Part shown: in pieces, positions 43,354 to 52,120 of the stretch
Numbering within the stretch: position 1 is the stretch's first letter
How the letters are laid out: the number at the start of each line of letters is the position of its first letter
NCBI RefSeq assembly: GCF_000379805.1
Contig: NZ_KB903539.1
Coordinates: 71,077 to 135,076, forward strand
Source of the DNA: Lewinella cohaerens DSM 23179
GTDB taxonomy: Bacteria > Bacteroidota > Bacteroidia > Chitinophagales > Saprospiraceae
Reading direction: 5' to 3'
Length of the DNA: 64,000 nt
Translations under genes and position numbers: made by a program
Notes under the pieces: model-generated
The model's input: only the letters and a program-made list of their open reading frames with translations
Databases searched by the model: none
Told to the model about the DNA's origin: nothing

Positions 43354-43361
43354 CAAAGATA
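43354..43361 (-). promoter_or_regulatory. -7 promoter box for folK
   Basis: TATCTTTG on the minus strand matches TAnnTTTG. It supports the downstream start codon at 43332. Confidence 0.5.
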
Positions 43362-43446
43362 ATGGCTATCAACAGAATAGTGGATGTAGGAACGCAAGTA
43401 AGCAGACAAAGGAAGGCAGAGAACATTTTTTTTGAGGCTAATTGTC

Positions 43447-43454
43447 TATCTTTG
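43447..43454 (+). promoter_or_regulatory. -7 promoter box for the T9SS type B protein
   Basis: TATCTTTG, 45 bases before the ATG at 43500. No good -33 TTG is visible. Confidence 0.45.
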
Positions 43455-43499
43455 GTCGTATAACTTAATCAACCATCTGTCACAGACACTTTATCCTGT

Positions 43500-46400
43500 A
43501 TGAAATATATTTTTACGCTTCTTTGTAGTGTCCTCTTTACCATCAGCGCTTTTGCTCAACCTGTCAATGATGATTGTGTAGATCTCATTGATCTGGGAAC
43601 AGCACCTGCCTGTATTGGTGATATTTATACCAACGTCGACGCTACAGACAGTAACTCAGGCCCATTGGACAACCCCACCTGTTTCAATGGAGGGACAACC
43701 CAAAACGATGTTTTCTTCGGATTTATGGTCGACGCTGCCTTGGTCGACGTAACCATTACGGTCATCGGCACAGATCTAGGCCCTAACGGCGTGCCTATTA
43801 CCAACCCTCAGTTTGCCCTCTATCGGGGTGGATGTGGAGGCTTGGCCGAATTGAACTGTATCAGCGCTAATGTTGGTGAAACCACCATTAGCCTTGATGT
43901 AATCGGCCTTACTCCCGGGATTCCCTATTTCATCAGGGTCAATGATTATTCCGGAACAGGAACACCTAACTGGGGGGATTTTACCCTCTGTATTGAAGAA
44001 TACATCCCGGCCATTAATATGGGAGAGGATACACAGTCCAGCGCTTGTTCTGGTACTGTTTATGACTCTGGTGGCCCTGATGGTGACTATGGTAACAACG
44101 AAAACTTCACGTTTACCATTTGTCCTAATGACTTCACCCAGTGTGTTGCGCTAGATGTAGAGTCCTTTAATATTATCGGTGGTGATGCACTTAATGTTTA
44201 TGAAGGCAGTACTACCGCCGCTCCTTTAATTGCCTCTATTACGGGCAATAGCAACGGCAATGAATTTGAAGTACAGTCTTCCAACTCATGTATGACGCTG
44301 GAGTTTGTTTCTGATGGTTTCAACTCCGCTGGTGGTTTTGTTGCCAACTGGCAATGTTCACCATTGGAATGTGCGGGATCTGAGTTTGACAACCCGGTAA
44401 CAATTACGGAAATCCCGTTCAATAACCCTGCCCTCACTACTTGTGGGGAAGGCGCCAACTTTAATACCACTCCTTGTGGTACTATTCCTTTTTTGAACGG
44501 TCCTGAAACAGTGTTTTTGTATCAGTCGGAGGGAGGCATTTGTGCGTCGATCAATGTTACTGGCGCAGAACCAGGTACCGGTGTATTGGTACTTGACGGC
44601 TTGCCAGACGACCCTGGTACCGTTTGTGTTGCCCAAAGTGCAGCAGGAACGATCAGTAGCGCTAATTTCCAAACACCAGGCGATTACTACATTATTGTAG
44701 CCAACCCTTCTGGATGTACCGATTTCGGATTGAATATCGTAGAAGCCGATTGCGCGCTTTCCCCAGCTTTAGTGGATGCCCTTTGTAATCCGCTTAATGG
44801 CTGTATTGATGGTGATGATATCACCAGCGAGTTCATGTTTGAAGATGGTTTTCAGGATATTCCCAATACCCAAGGTGTCAACAATGGTTGTTGGGGTGGT
44901 GTAGGTGTAGAACCTGATTATTACTGGTTTACCATTGAGGCACAAGCTGATGGACCATTTGGTTTCATCCTGAGCAGTGCGAATATTCCTTCAGATATTG
45001 ACTTTAACGTATGGGGGCCTTTCTCACCGGAAGAGGTTTGTGAAACACCTCAGAGTGTAATAGATTTTGTTACCAATAACCAACCTATCCGTAGTAGTTA
45101 TGCTGGTGGTACAGAGCCTACCGGCCTTGCCGATGTTCACCCGCAGCTGGGATATGATATAGAAGATGAGTACGATTGTCAAGGAATCAACGATGATATA
45201 GTAATGACGATCCCTGCAATGGAAGGAGAAGTCTTCGTGGTATTGGCCAATGACTGGGGTAACCAAATTCAAAACGGAGGTATTCAAGTTGATTGGGGGC
45301 CTTCTGATCCTGATGTAATCGCACCCCTCACAGGAGGAATATCGGTAATAGGAGCAGATACTTCGGTGTGTATCGGCGAAACGGTGCAACTGGAAGTTAT
45401 TACTGGTTTGGAAGTTATTGAGTGGATTGGCCCCAATGCAGGTGATTTATCTTGTACTAACTGTTTCGATCCAATAGCTACGCCTAGTGAGACCCAGGTT
45501 TATCAAGCTGTTGTTGATGCTGTTTGTTATGCAGATACCTTGGAAGTAACCGTTAATGTTTTTGACCTTGACGCAGGCCCAGATATCATTGTTTGTATCG
45601 GAGAAGAATTTGAAATTCCTGCCGGTCAGGATTTTGCAACAGCTACCTACTCCTGGTCACCTCCTCCTGGGTTGACCTTTAGCTGTACAGAGTGTCCTAC
45701 CCCGATAGTGATTGCTGATACGCCAGGTGTTTATGATGTACCCGTTACGCTTAATGCCGAAGCTTGTAGCTTCATGGATTTTGTAACCATTACGGTACTT
45801 GACTTTACCGCCCCAGAATACACGATCGCAGACGATGAGCGTATCTGTGATGGAGAATTAAGGCAAATTGGCGGTGATTTTGTTGATGGCAATGTCTATG
45901 TATGGACGTCTGTACCCGCATCAACGGTTGAACAACTCGCCAACCCAGTTGTACAACCTGATGTAACAACGACTTACTTTCTTTCGGTAACAAACGGAGA
46001 ATGCCCCACACCTTCGGTGGATAGTATTACCATTGAGGTTACTCCTTTACCGATCATTGATATTGCGGAAGAATCGATGGATGCTATTTGTTTGGGCGAT
46101 GAGATTTCTCTATCGAACACCATTGTTGAAGATGATGTAAACTACAGCTGGTCTGGCCCTAACTTCATCGTTAGCCCCGACAGTAACATAACCGTCATTA
46201 TACCAGCTGTTAGTGGCGATTTTGTACTCACAGGCGAGCGCCTGGGCTGTGAATCCACAGATATTATACCCGTCGAAGTGGTGGATATCTCCATAGATTT
46301 GAACGAACCCGATACTACCTTTATTTGTCAGGGGGAGTCGGTTCAGGTACAAGCTGCCGTCACGCCAACGGATGCTACTGTCGTATGGAACCCTGCTGAT

Positions 46401-48284
46401 GTATCAGGCCCTGCACCGTTGCTGAGTCCGGATACCTATACGGTATACACCGCCACGGTAACGATTGGCAACTGTGTACGCAGTGATACTTTTGCTATCC
46501 AGGTAGATTCTCTTCCCGGAGACATGGCTATTATGGCCGACCCCATGGAAGATTCTTACTGTCAGGGCGAATTGGTAACGCTAAGTTCGCCAACTTATGA
46601 CCCTGTTATGTATCCGGATATTACGCACGAGTGGATAGGCATTGGCCTGGAAACTTCCGATACCTTATTTAATATGGTGTTGACCACTGCAGATACCTTT
46701 ACTTACCAGCGTATAACGGTTAATGGCGGCTGTGTGCAAGTTGATACCATTCTGTTGAATGTGATCAGTAACGATGCATTAGAGATTACACCAGCACAAC
46801 CAGAAGTATGTGCTGGAGAAAGCATTCAGTTGACAGTAATGTCAACGACACTCGGCGAATTAGAATGGACACCAGGCGAAACCCTGAGTTGTGATGATTG
46901 CCCTAATCCACTAGCCAGCCCTACATCAACGACTACGTATACCGTAAGCTCGAGTATAGAAGGTTGTGCGATTGAACAAGGTGTGACCGTTATAGTGCCT
47001 CCCGCTCCGGTGATGAACGCACGGGGAGATATTACGCTATGTCCTGGTGAGTCTATTGACCTCAACCCCAATGGTGGTGGAGGCCAGGATGGTACCACTT
47101 ATCAATGGACATCAGCGACCAATCCAAATGTAAGCACAGACGTTAACCCTATCGTTACTCCTGTAACTACAACGACTTACACCGGTACTGCCACCAATAT
47201 TTGTGGTACGGCAACCGATGAAGTCACCGTCACAGTGGTTGACCCAGGCGTATTGCTAGATGTCAATGGCGGCATCGAAACCTTAGTCACTTGTCGTGGC
47301 TTCGAATTTGATCTGGTTGCCAATGTTGACAACAGCACCAACGGTACCGAAACACTTACCTGGTTGTATAATGGCGAGAGCCAAATTGGTGAAACAACTA
47401 CTTGGGTTGCCAGTGAAAGCGGCATCGCAGAGTTTATTTACCAGTACGGAATTTCTGCAGACGAAGATTGTGCCGAGTTTAGAGACACCGTTATGATCGT
47501 TGTCAACGATGCGCCACAGTTAGTAGAGGTAAGGCCTGATACAACGATCTGTTTTGGTTTAGACCTTCCATTGACCTTATTCACCGGCGAAGTAGAACCA
47601 GGTGTTACTTACAGCTGGACAAGTACCGCAGGTGACGTATTTATGGAGGCAGACCCTGAAGTTCAACCAACAGCTACCACTACTTATACACTAGAGGCCA
47701 GCTTAGGAGAATGTGTGGCAACCGAAACCGTAACAATCACGGTTGTTGAGGAAGCTACTTTCGCTATTGATACAGATCTGAGTACTACCCTTATCACGGA
47801 AAATATGACTTCCGTAGATTTGATTGCAGCTATGCCTAATGAAAGTAACCCTGACGTGGTTTGGTCCTTTAGTGGCGTTACGATTGGTAATGGTTCCCCA
47901 CTGGGATGGATGCCAAGTAGTGCACAGCAGGATTCTTTGCCTGGCTACGTTTTTGCATCCTTAGATACGGGCTGTCAGACCTTAGAAGATTCGATCCTTA
48001 TTCAGAAGCTTCTTTTCGAGATGCCAAATATCTTCTCTCCTAATGGAGATGGTGACAATGATGTATTCAAGCCCTTCTTCCTTGGCGAAATGGAAGTGGT
48101 AGAACTAACGGTCTACAACCGTTGGGGGCAAGTCGTTTTCGAATCTAACGATCCTAATAACCCAGGATGGGAAGGTAAGAAAGACGATAAAGATGCTCCT
48201 TCCGAAGTATACATTTACACTGTGCGTGTAGGTGTGGGCGGAGAAATTGAGGAAAGAACCGGGCAGGTGACGCTGCTGAGGTAA
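43500..48284 (+). CDS. large secreted multi-domain protein with T9SS type B (gliding motility-associated) C-terminal domain
   Basis: 1594 residues: signal peptide (ends AFAQ near residue 20), two or more CUB/PPC-like beta domains (about 25-620, Cys-rich), then a series of Ig-like/PKD-type repeats of about 85 residues (about 620-1500), then a type B sorting domain at the end (FEMPNIFSPNGDGDNDVFKP, VYNRWGQVVFES, VYIYTVRV, RTGQVTLLR). Repeats follow the pattern CxGxxVxLxV...WxP...CxxCxxPxAxPxxTTTYxV. Such proteins are secreted through T9SS and serve as surface adhesins or motility-related filaments. Its own promoter box and terminator mark a single-gene unit. Confidence 0.9.
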   Translation: MKYIFTLLCSVLFTISAFAQPVNDDCVDLIDLGTAPACIGDIYTNVDATDSNSGPLDNPTCFNGGTTQNDVFFGFMVDAALVDVTITVIGTDLGPNGVPITNPQFALYRGGCGGLAELNCISANVGETTISLDVIGLTPGIPYFIRVNDYSGTGTPNWGDFTLCIEEYIPAINMGEDTQSSACSGTVYDSGGPDGDYGNNENFTFTICPNDFTQCVALDVESFNIIGGDALNVYEGSTTAAPLIASITGNSNGNEFEVQSSNSCMTLEFVSDGFNSAGGFVANWQCSPLECAGSEFDNPVTITEIPFNNPALTTCGEGANFNTTPCGTIPFLNGPETVFLYQSEGGICASINVTGAEPGTGVLVLDGLPDDPGTVCVAQSAAGTISSANFQTPGDYYIIVANPSGCTDFGLNIVEADCALSPALVDALCNPLNGCIDGDDITSEFMFEDGFQDIPNTQGVNNGCWGGVGVEPDYYWFTIEAQADGPFGFILSSANIPSDIDFNVWGPFSPEEVCETPQSVIDFVTNNQPIRSSYAGGTEPTGLADVHPQLGYDIEDEYDCQGINDDIVMTIPAMEGEVFVVLANDWGNQIQNGGIQVDWGPSDPDVIAPLTGGISVIGADTSVCIGETVQLEVITGLEVIEWIGPNAGDLSCTNCFDPIATPSETQVYQAVVDAVCYADTLEVTVNVFDLDAGPDIIVCIGEEFEIPAGQDFATATYSWSPPPGLTFSCTECPTPIVIADTPGVYDVPVTLNAEACSFMDFVTITVLDFTAPEYTIADDERICDGELRQIGGDFVDGNVYVWTSVPASTVEQLANPVVQPDVTTTYFLSVTNGECPTPSVDSITIEVTPLPIIDIAEESMDAICLGDEISLSNTIVEDDVNYSWSGPNFIVSPDSNITVIIPAVSGDFVLTGERLGCESTDIIPVEVVDISIDLNEPDTTFICQGESVQVQAAVTPTDATVVWNPADVSGPAPLLSPDTYTVYTATVTIGNCVRSDTFAIQVDSLPGDMAIMADPMEDSYCQGELVTLSSPTYDPVMYPDITHEWIGIGLETSDTLFNMVLTTADTFTYQRITVNGGCVQVDTILLNVISNDALEITPAQPEVCAGESIQLTVMSTTLGELEWTPGETLSCDDCPNPLASPTSTTTYTVSSSIEGCAIEQGVTVIVPPAPVMNARGDITLCPGESIDLNPNGGGGQDGTTYQWTSATNPNVSTDVNPIVTPVTTTTYTGTATNICGTATDEVTVTVVDPGVLLDVNGGIETLVTCRGFEFDLVANVDNSTNGTETLTWLYNGESQIGETTTWVASESGIAEFIYQYGISADEDCAEFRDTVMIVVNDAPQLVEVRPDTTICFGLDLPLTLFTGEVEPGVTYSWTSTAGDVFMEADPEVQPTATTTYTLEASLGECVATETVTITVVEEATFAIDTDLSTTLITENMTSVDLIAAMPNESNPDVVWSFSGVTIGNGSPLGWMPSSAQQDSLPGYVFASLDTGCQTLEDSILIQKLLFEMPNIFSPNGDGDNDVFKPFFLGEMEVVELTVYNRWGQVVFESNDPNNPGWEGKKDDKDAPSEVYIYTVRVGVGGEIEERTGQVTLLR

Positions 48285-48307
48285 TCCTCCTGGTTTTATA
48301 AAATAAA

Positions 48308-48341
48308 AAGGGTGTAGCGATTTGTCGTTACACCCTTTTTT
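48308..48341 (+). terminator. rho-independent terminator
   Basis: A 13-bp stem with one G-U pair (48308-48320 with 48325-48337, AAGGGTGTAGCGA arms), loop TTTG, then TTTT. Ends the T9SS type B gene. Confidence 0.85.
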
Positions 48342-48351
48342 GTTGATTTGG

Positions 48352-48489
48352 GGCCATGCCATCTCCCGTCCCGACTTTTCTAGTCGGCACGGTATCGGCA
48401 CCGGGCTGTCGGTCGCTACCGCTCCTGCCCATCCCATTGTCCTTGCGCCGTCCCGGCCCCGAGCTCCGGCCTATTGGCCTGCGCACTGG
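48352..48489 (-). repeat. inverted copy of the dispersed hairpin element at 33536-33673
   Basis: Same order of motifs on the opposite strand: the CCCGTCCCGACTTTTCTAGT hairpin (one arm mutated to GGCACGG), CGGCACCGGGCTGTC, GGTCGCTACCGCTCCTGCCC, GTCCTTGCGCCG, CCGAGCTCCGGCCTATTGG and GCGCACTGG. Lies between the terminator and the E1 stop codon. Confidence 0.8.
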
Positions 48490-48510
48490 CTTTAGGCGCT
48501 TACTGTATGC

Positions 48511-50589
48511 CTAATACGCCAACAATCCAGCAATTTTATCTACCACTTTTTCAGTATTGGGAAGCATCGTTGCTTCTAAGGTACTGTTGAGGGGAATTGC
48601 TGGCATATTTACGGAGCCCATTGTCATCACTGGTGCGTCCAACTGCTCAAAGCAATGTTCCTGAATACGGGCAGCAATACTTTGGGCGAAGGTATTATTG
48701 ACAGGCTCTTCGGTCAATACGAGAATCTTGCTGTGGCGGCGTGCCGCCGCATAGATATACTCCTCGTCCAGGGGAGCTAAGGTCCGCAGGTCTACAATTT
48801 CTACCTGGCCGGGGAATTTTTTTGCAGCATTTAAAGCCCAATGAACACCCATGCCGTAGGTAACTACAACGACAGAGTTGCCTTTTTCAAGTGCGACATC
48901 ATCAGCTTTTAATGGTGAAGCTGCTTTCCCAAACGGAAGGATATAATCAGCGGCAGGTTCAACTGTACGAGCTGCTTCTGTACCAGGGACTTTCGACCAG
49001 TAGAGGCCTTTGTGTTCCAGCATCACTACTGGGTTGGGGTCGTAGTAAGCGGCTTTCATCAAGCCTTTGAGGTCTGCACCATTACTGGGGTAGGCAATCT
49101 TGATACCACGTATATTGGTCAATACCGATTCTACACTAGAGCTGTGGTAAGGGCCACCACTGCCATAGGCACCAATAGGCACCCGCAGTACCATACTTAC
49201 TGGCCACTTACCATTAGAAAGGTAACAGGATCGACTGACTTCTGTAAAGAGCTGGTTAAGGCCCGGCCAGATATAATCGGCAAACTGGACTTCTACAAAA
49301 GGCTTTAGGCCCACAGCAGACATACCAACGGTGCTGCCTACGATGAATGCTTCTTGAATTGGTGTATTGAAGACGCGTTCGTCGCCAAATTTCTGCGCGA
49401 GGGTAGCCGCTTCGCGGAAGACTCCACCCAAGCGAGCGCCTACATCCTGGCCATACAATAGGCATTCAGGGTGTTCTTTCATCAACTCTTCGACGGCGTG
49501 CAAGGCGCTATCGACCATTACCGTAGGGCTGCTTTCTGTGGGTTGCCGTTCGCCACGTTCTTCTTCAATAGAGGTAGGCGCAAAATCGTGGGTGTAAAGA
49601 TCTTCGGGGCGAGGGTCTTCCGCGGCCTTTGCGCGTTCAAAATCAGCAGTAACCAGTGCCATTGCTTCCTGCTCAATCTTGTTGATTGTTTTTTCGGTAA
49701 CACGAGCGTCAAGTAAATACTGCCGCAGCTTGGGGTAAGGGTCTCGTGTTTGCTGTTCTTCAAGATCGTCACGGTACCACTCTTTGCGTACGCCACTGGT
49801 GTGGTGATTCAGCAAAGGAACAGAAGCATGGACAAGAAAAGGGCGTCGCTCCGTACGGACAGTCTTGATAACTTGTTCCAGCGCAAGGTAACTTTCTGCA
49901 AAGTTACTGCCATCCACTCGCACTACTTCCAGGCCATGGAAGCCCGCAGCATAATCGGCGGCATCCTGGGCCCGGGTTTCTTCCGCATTGGCGGAAATAT
50001 CCCACCCATTGTCCTGCACCAGGTAGATAATAGGCAGCTGCCGTAGGGCGGCCATCTGAAAAGCCTCTGCAACCTCTCCTTCCGTAACACTGGCATCACC
50101 GAGGGAACAGACGGCTATCGGAGCGGTATTCTTTTTCCACTTTTGTAAATTTGTCTGCTCCTGGTATTGAAAACCCAAGGCTACGCCAGTCATGGGGATT
50201 GCTTGCATTCCTGTAGCGGAAGACTGGTGGGGGATTTTAGGGAAACCTTCCCGCCGTAGGCTGGGATGAGAATAATAGCTACGCCCCCCGGAAAAAGGGT
50301 CGTCCCGCTTTGCCATCAACTGTAGCATGAGTTCGTAAGGTTCCATACCGATGCCCAAAAGCATCGCATCGTCACGGTAGTAAGGACCTAGATAGTCCTG
50401 CTCCTTTAACTGTAAGCCCATTGCCAGCTGTATAGCTTCATGCCCACGACTGGTAGCGTGTACATATTTAGAGACGAACTTGAAGTTGTCTTCATAAAGC
50501 TCGGTCAGCGATTTGGCAATGGCCATCTTGCGAAAGGCTTCTTTTAAATCTTTGGTTTTGATAGTGGTGGAAGTCTTTGGTTGGACCAT
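48511..50589 (-). CDS. 2-oxoacid dehydrogenase E1, alpha and beta subunits fused
   Basis: 692 residues. The N-terminal ~340 are the E1 alpha part with the thiamine diphosphate motif GDASVTEGEVAEAFQMAALRQLPIIYLVQDNGWDIS (GDG...N variant). The C-terminal ~340 are E1 beta (LYGQDVGARLGGVFREAATLAQKFGDERVFNTPIQEAFIVGSTVGMSAVGLKPFVEVQFADY). Such fusions in Bacteroidota decarboxylate pyruvate or branched-chain 2-oxoacids and pass the acyl group to lipoyl E2. E2/E3 genes are not adjacent. It is third in a minus-strand unit after the enoyl-CoA hydratase and an 82-residue ORF, although a possible own operator (GCACAAAAA/TTTTTGTGC, 50620-50653) lies in the 129-base gap. Confidence 0.9.
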   Translation of the reverse strand: MVQPKTSTTIKTKDLKEAFRKMAIAKSLTELYEDNFKFVSKYVHATSRGHEAIQLAMGLQLKEQDYLGPYYRDDAMLLGIGMEPYELMLQLMAKRDDPFSGGRSYYSHPSLRREGFPKIPHQSSATGMQAIPMTGVALGFQYQEQTNLQKWKKNTAPIAVCSLGDASVTEGEVAEAFQMAALRQLPIIYLVQDNGWDISANAEETRAQDAADYAAGFHGLEVVRVDGSNFAESYLALEQVIKTVRTERRPFLVHASVPLLNHHTSGVRKEWYRDDLEEQQTRDPYPKLRQYLLDARVTEKTINKIEQEAMALVTADFERAKAAEDPRPEDLYTHDFAPTSIEEERGERQPTESSPTVMVDSALHAVEELMKEHPECLLYGQDVGARLGGVFREAATLAQKFGDERVFNTPIQEAFIVGSTVGMSAVGLKPFVEVQFADYIWPGLNQLFTEVSRSCYLSNGKWPVSMVLRVPIGAYGSGGPYHSSSVESVLTNIRGIKIAYPSNGADLKGLMKAAYYDPNPVVMLEHKGLYWSKVPGTEAARTVEPAADYILPFGKAASPLKADDVALEKGNSVVVVTYGMGVHWALNAAKKFPGQVEIVDLRTLAPLDEEYIYAAARRHSKILVLTEEPVNNTFAQSIAARIQEHCFEQLDAPVMTMGSVNMPAIPLNSTLEATMLPNTEKVVDKIAGLLAY

Positions 50590-50619
50590 GGTTAAGGAAA
50601 ATATGCTTGGTTAGGAACA

Positions 50620-50653
50620 GCACAAAAATGAATGCTCAACTTACTTTTTGTGC
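50620..50653 (-). promoter_or_regulatory. palindromic site upstream of the E1 gene
   Basis: GCACAAAAA (50620-50628) pairs with TTTTTGTGC (50645-50653) across 16 bases, about 30-65 bases before the E1 start. The left part is in GAACAGCACAAAAA, which also occurs at 28338-28351. Candidate operator. Confidence 0.35.
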
Positions 50654-50718
50654 ACTATATCGTATGGGCAAATGAAAAATCACTGGTGTAACAATGAGAA
50701 CATTGAAATTGATCAACC

Positions 50719-50967
50719 TCACTGAGGTAATTTTGGGAGTTTCTCTAGAAGCAGTTGGTATTGCAATTGGTTAAAAGGAGTGTCTCCAAAAATAGAATCT
50801 GCCATCTGGTGGGCCATCACGCCTGCCATCATGGATTTAGCTTCCTCTTGTGTATAGCCCATTTTTACGAGCCGCCAGAGGGTGTTCTGAACAAAAGGGG
50901 GCTTGCCGCTTGTCAGTTGCTCTTCCACAGTATTTAAAAAACCCTTTAGCAAGTTATCTTTGGACAT
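50719..50967 (-). CDS. hypothetical 82-residue protein
   Basis: A small, soluble, mostly helical protein (LLKGFLNTVEEQL ... NTLWRLVKMGYTQEEAKSMMAGVMAHQMADSIFG). No family recognised. It sits 21 bases after the enoyl-CoA hydratase stop and before the E1 gene on the same strand, so it is probably cotranscribed with both. Helical pattern and operon position suggest an accessory or regulatory partner (inference only). Confidence 0.65.
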   Translation of the reverse strand: MSKDNLLKGFLNTVEEQLTSGKPPFVQNTLWRLVKMGYTQEEAKSMMAGVMAHQMADSIFGDTPFNQLQYQLLLEKLPKLPQ

Positions 50968-50988
50968 CGATCGGGGGGAACTTACGCT

Positions 50989-51759
50989 CTATTTATTCTT
51001 AAAAGCGGCAATTGCATTCCTGGTAAAGTCTGACAGTACCAACTCTCCGCTTATTGCAGCACGGGTGTCCAGTAGTTCATTCCAGTTTTCGGTACCTTCC
51101 CAACTGATTCTTTTAAGCTCCTTCATTGCTTCAGGGCTTGATTGAGCAAGTTGCTGAGCGAGTTTAAGCACGGCAGCATCTAGTTCTTCAATACTGGGGA
51201 ATACTTCGGCAAACAAGCCTTTTTCGCGTGCCCATTCTGCTGTTTGAAAAGCCGTAGCGTTGATCGCCAGTTGCTGAAAGGCGCTCTGTCCAACTTTACG
51301 TGCAACAGCAGGGCCGACGACGAAAGGTCCAATACCGATGGCCAATTCACTCAGTTTTATAGCAGCAAAAGTAGTGGCCAGGCAATAATCCGTTGCCGCA
51401 GCAAGTCCTACACCTCCACCAATCGTCTTTCCTTGTACACTGCCAATGACAAACTTGGGGCATTCCCGCAAGGCATTGATAACCTGTGCGAAACCGAGAA
51501 AGAATTCCTTGCCAGCGGCAAAATCACTGATCGCCATCAATTCGTCAAAGCTGGCACCAGCACAAAAAGTACGGTTGCCACCACTTTTGAGAATGATTAC
51601 CCGGCATTCGGTATTGGTGCCAGCCTGGCGGATAGCATCACGCAACTGCGCCAATAAACGCCCCGGAAGGCTGTTATGCGCAGGGTGCGAAAAAGTGATA
51701 GTGGCTATCCCTCCTTCAAGCTGCGTATCGATCTGTCCTAAAAGTGTTTTGTCTTCCAT
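50989..51759 (-). CDS. enoyl-CoA hydratase/isomerase family protein
   Basis: 256 residues, crotonase fold. The CoA/oxyanion segments are visible: SGGNRTFCAGASFDEL (first oxyanion loop) and IGSVQGKTIGGGVGLAAATDYCLAT (second). The usual catalytic Glu pair of hydratases is not clear (KLSELAIGIGPFVVGP carries one Glu), so isomerase or other crotonase chemistry is possible. The promoter has the same TAnnTTTG plus CGAACG palindrome as paaZ (51765-51786), which ties it to CoA-ester catabolism and perhaps a PaaG/PaaF role. First gene of the unit with the 82-residue ORF and E1. Confidence 0.85.
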   Translation of the reverse strand: MEDKTLLGQIDTQLEGGIATITFSHPAHNSLPGRLLAQLRDAIRQAGTNTECRVIILKSGGNRTFCAGASFDELMAISDFAAGKEFFLGFAQVINALRECPKFVIGSVQGKTIGGGVGLAAATDYCLATTFAAIKLSELAIGIGPFVVGPAVARKVGQSAFQQLAINATAFQTAEWAREKGLFAEVFPSIEELDAAVLKLAQQLAQSSPEAMKELKRISWEGTENWNELLDTRAAISGELVLSDFTRNAIAAFKNK

Positions 51760-51764
51760 ACGAA

Positions 51765-51786
51765 TGAATGTTCGTTCGCAAAGGTA
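51765..51786 (-). promoter_or_regulatory. promoter plus PaaR-like operator of the enoyl-CoA hydratase unit
   Basis: On the minus strand TACCTTTG (51786-51779) is directly followed by CGAACGAACATTCA (51778-51765). One half-site (CGAACG) is perfect, the other has two changes from CNAACGNNCGTTNG. A wider 18-base imperfect palindrome spans 51761-51778. Layout and spacing match the paaZ site: operator just downstream of the -7 box and 6-19 bases before the ATG. Confidence 0.6.
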
Positions 51787-51931
51787 GAAAAATCCAAGCA
51801 GGTTTTATACCCATTAATTGGATGATGATTTCGTTAAAAAGTCTTAAAAACGCGTTAGGGAAGGATTAAAGGATAGGAAAGGGGGTACCAAAAGTGACCT
51901 GAGAACGTCAATAGCTACAAATCACAGAGCA

Positions 51932-52102
51932 ATGCGTAAACTTCTTGACACTTTCGTTTTGGTATGTTTGTTGGTAGGCCCAGCTTTGGTGCTTACCTGC
52001 GTACGTCAACCAGCTACCGAACAAATCACTGAAGAGCAAACGGCAACGGAAGAAGAAGAGCTTGCTGATTTGTATGTACTCAATGAATATCCACGTCCAT
52101 AG
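51932..52102 (+). CDS. small 56-residue lipoprotein
   Basis: A short gene in the 360-bp gap between the enoyl-CoA hydratase and Fpg genes. The 56-residue product has a basic start (MRKLL), a hydrophobic stretch (TFVLVCLLVGPALVLTC) ending in a lipoprotein-type Cys (residue 23), then a Glu-rich tail (TEEQTATEEEELADLY). Too short to assign a family; lipid-anchored entericidin-like or envelope peptides of this form are common. No Shine-Dalgarno is obvious, as usual in Bacteroidota. The upstream part of the gap (51787-51931) is AT-rich and has no other feature. Confidence 0.6.
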   Translation: MRKLLDTFVLVCLLVGPALVLTCVRQPATEQITEEQTATEEEELADLYVLNEYPRP

Positions 52103-52120
52103 TATTTTTGCGAACTCCCT

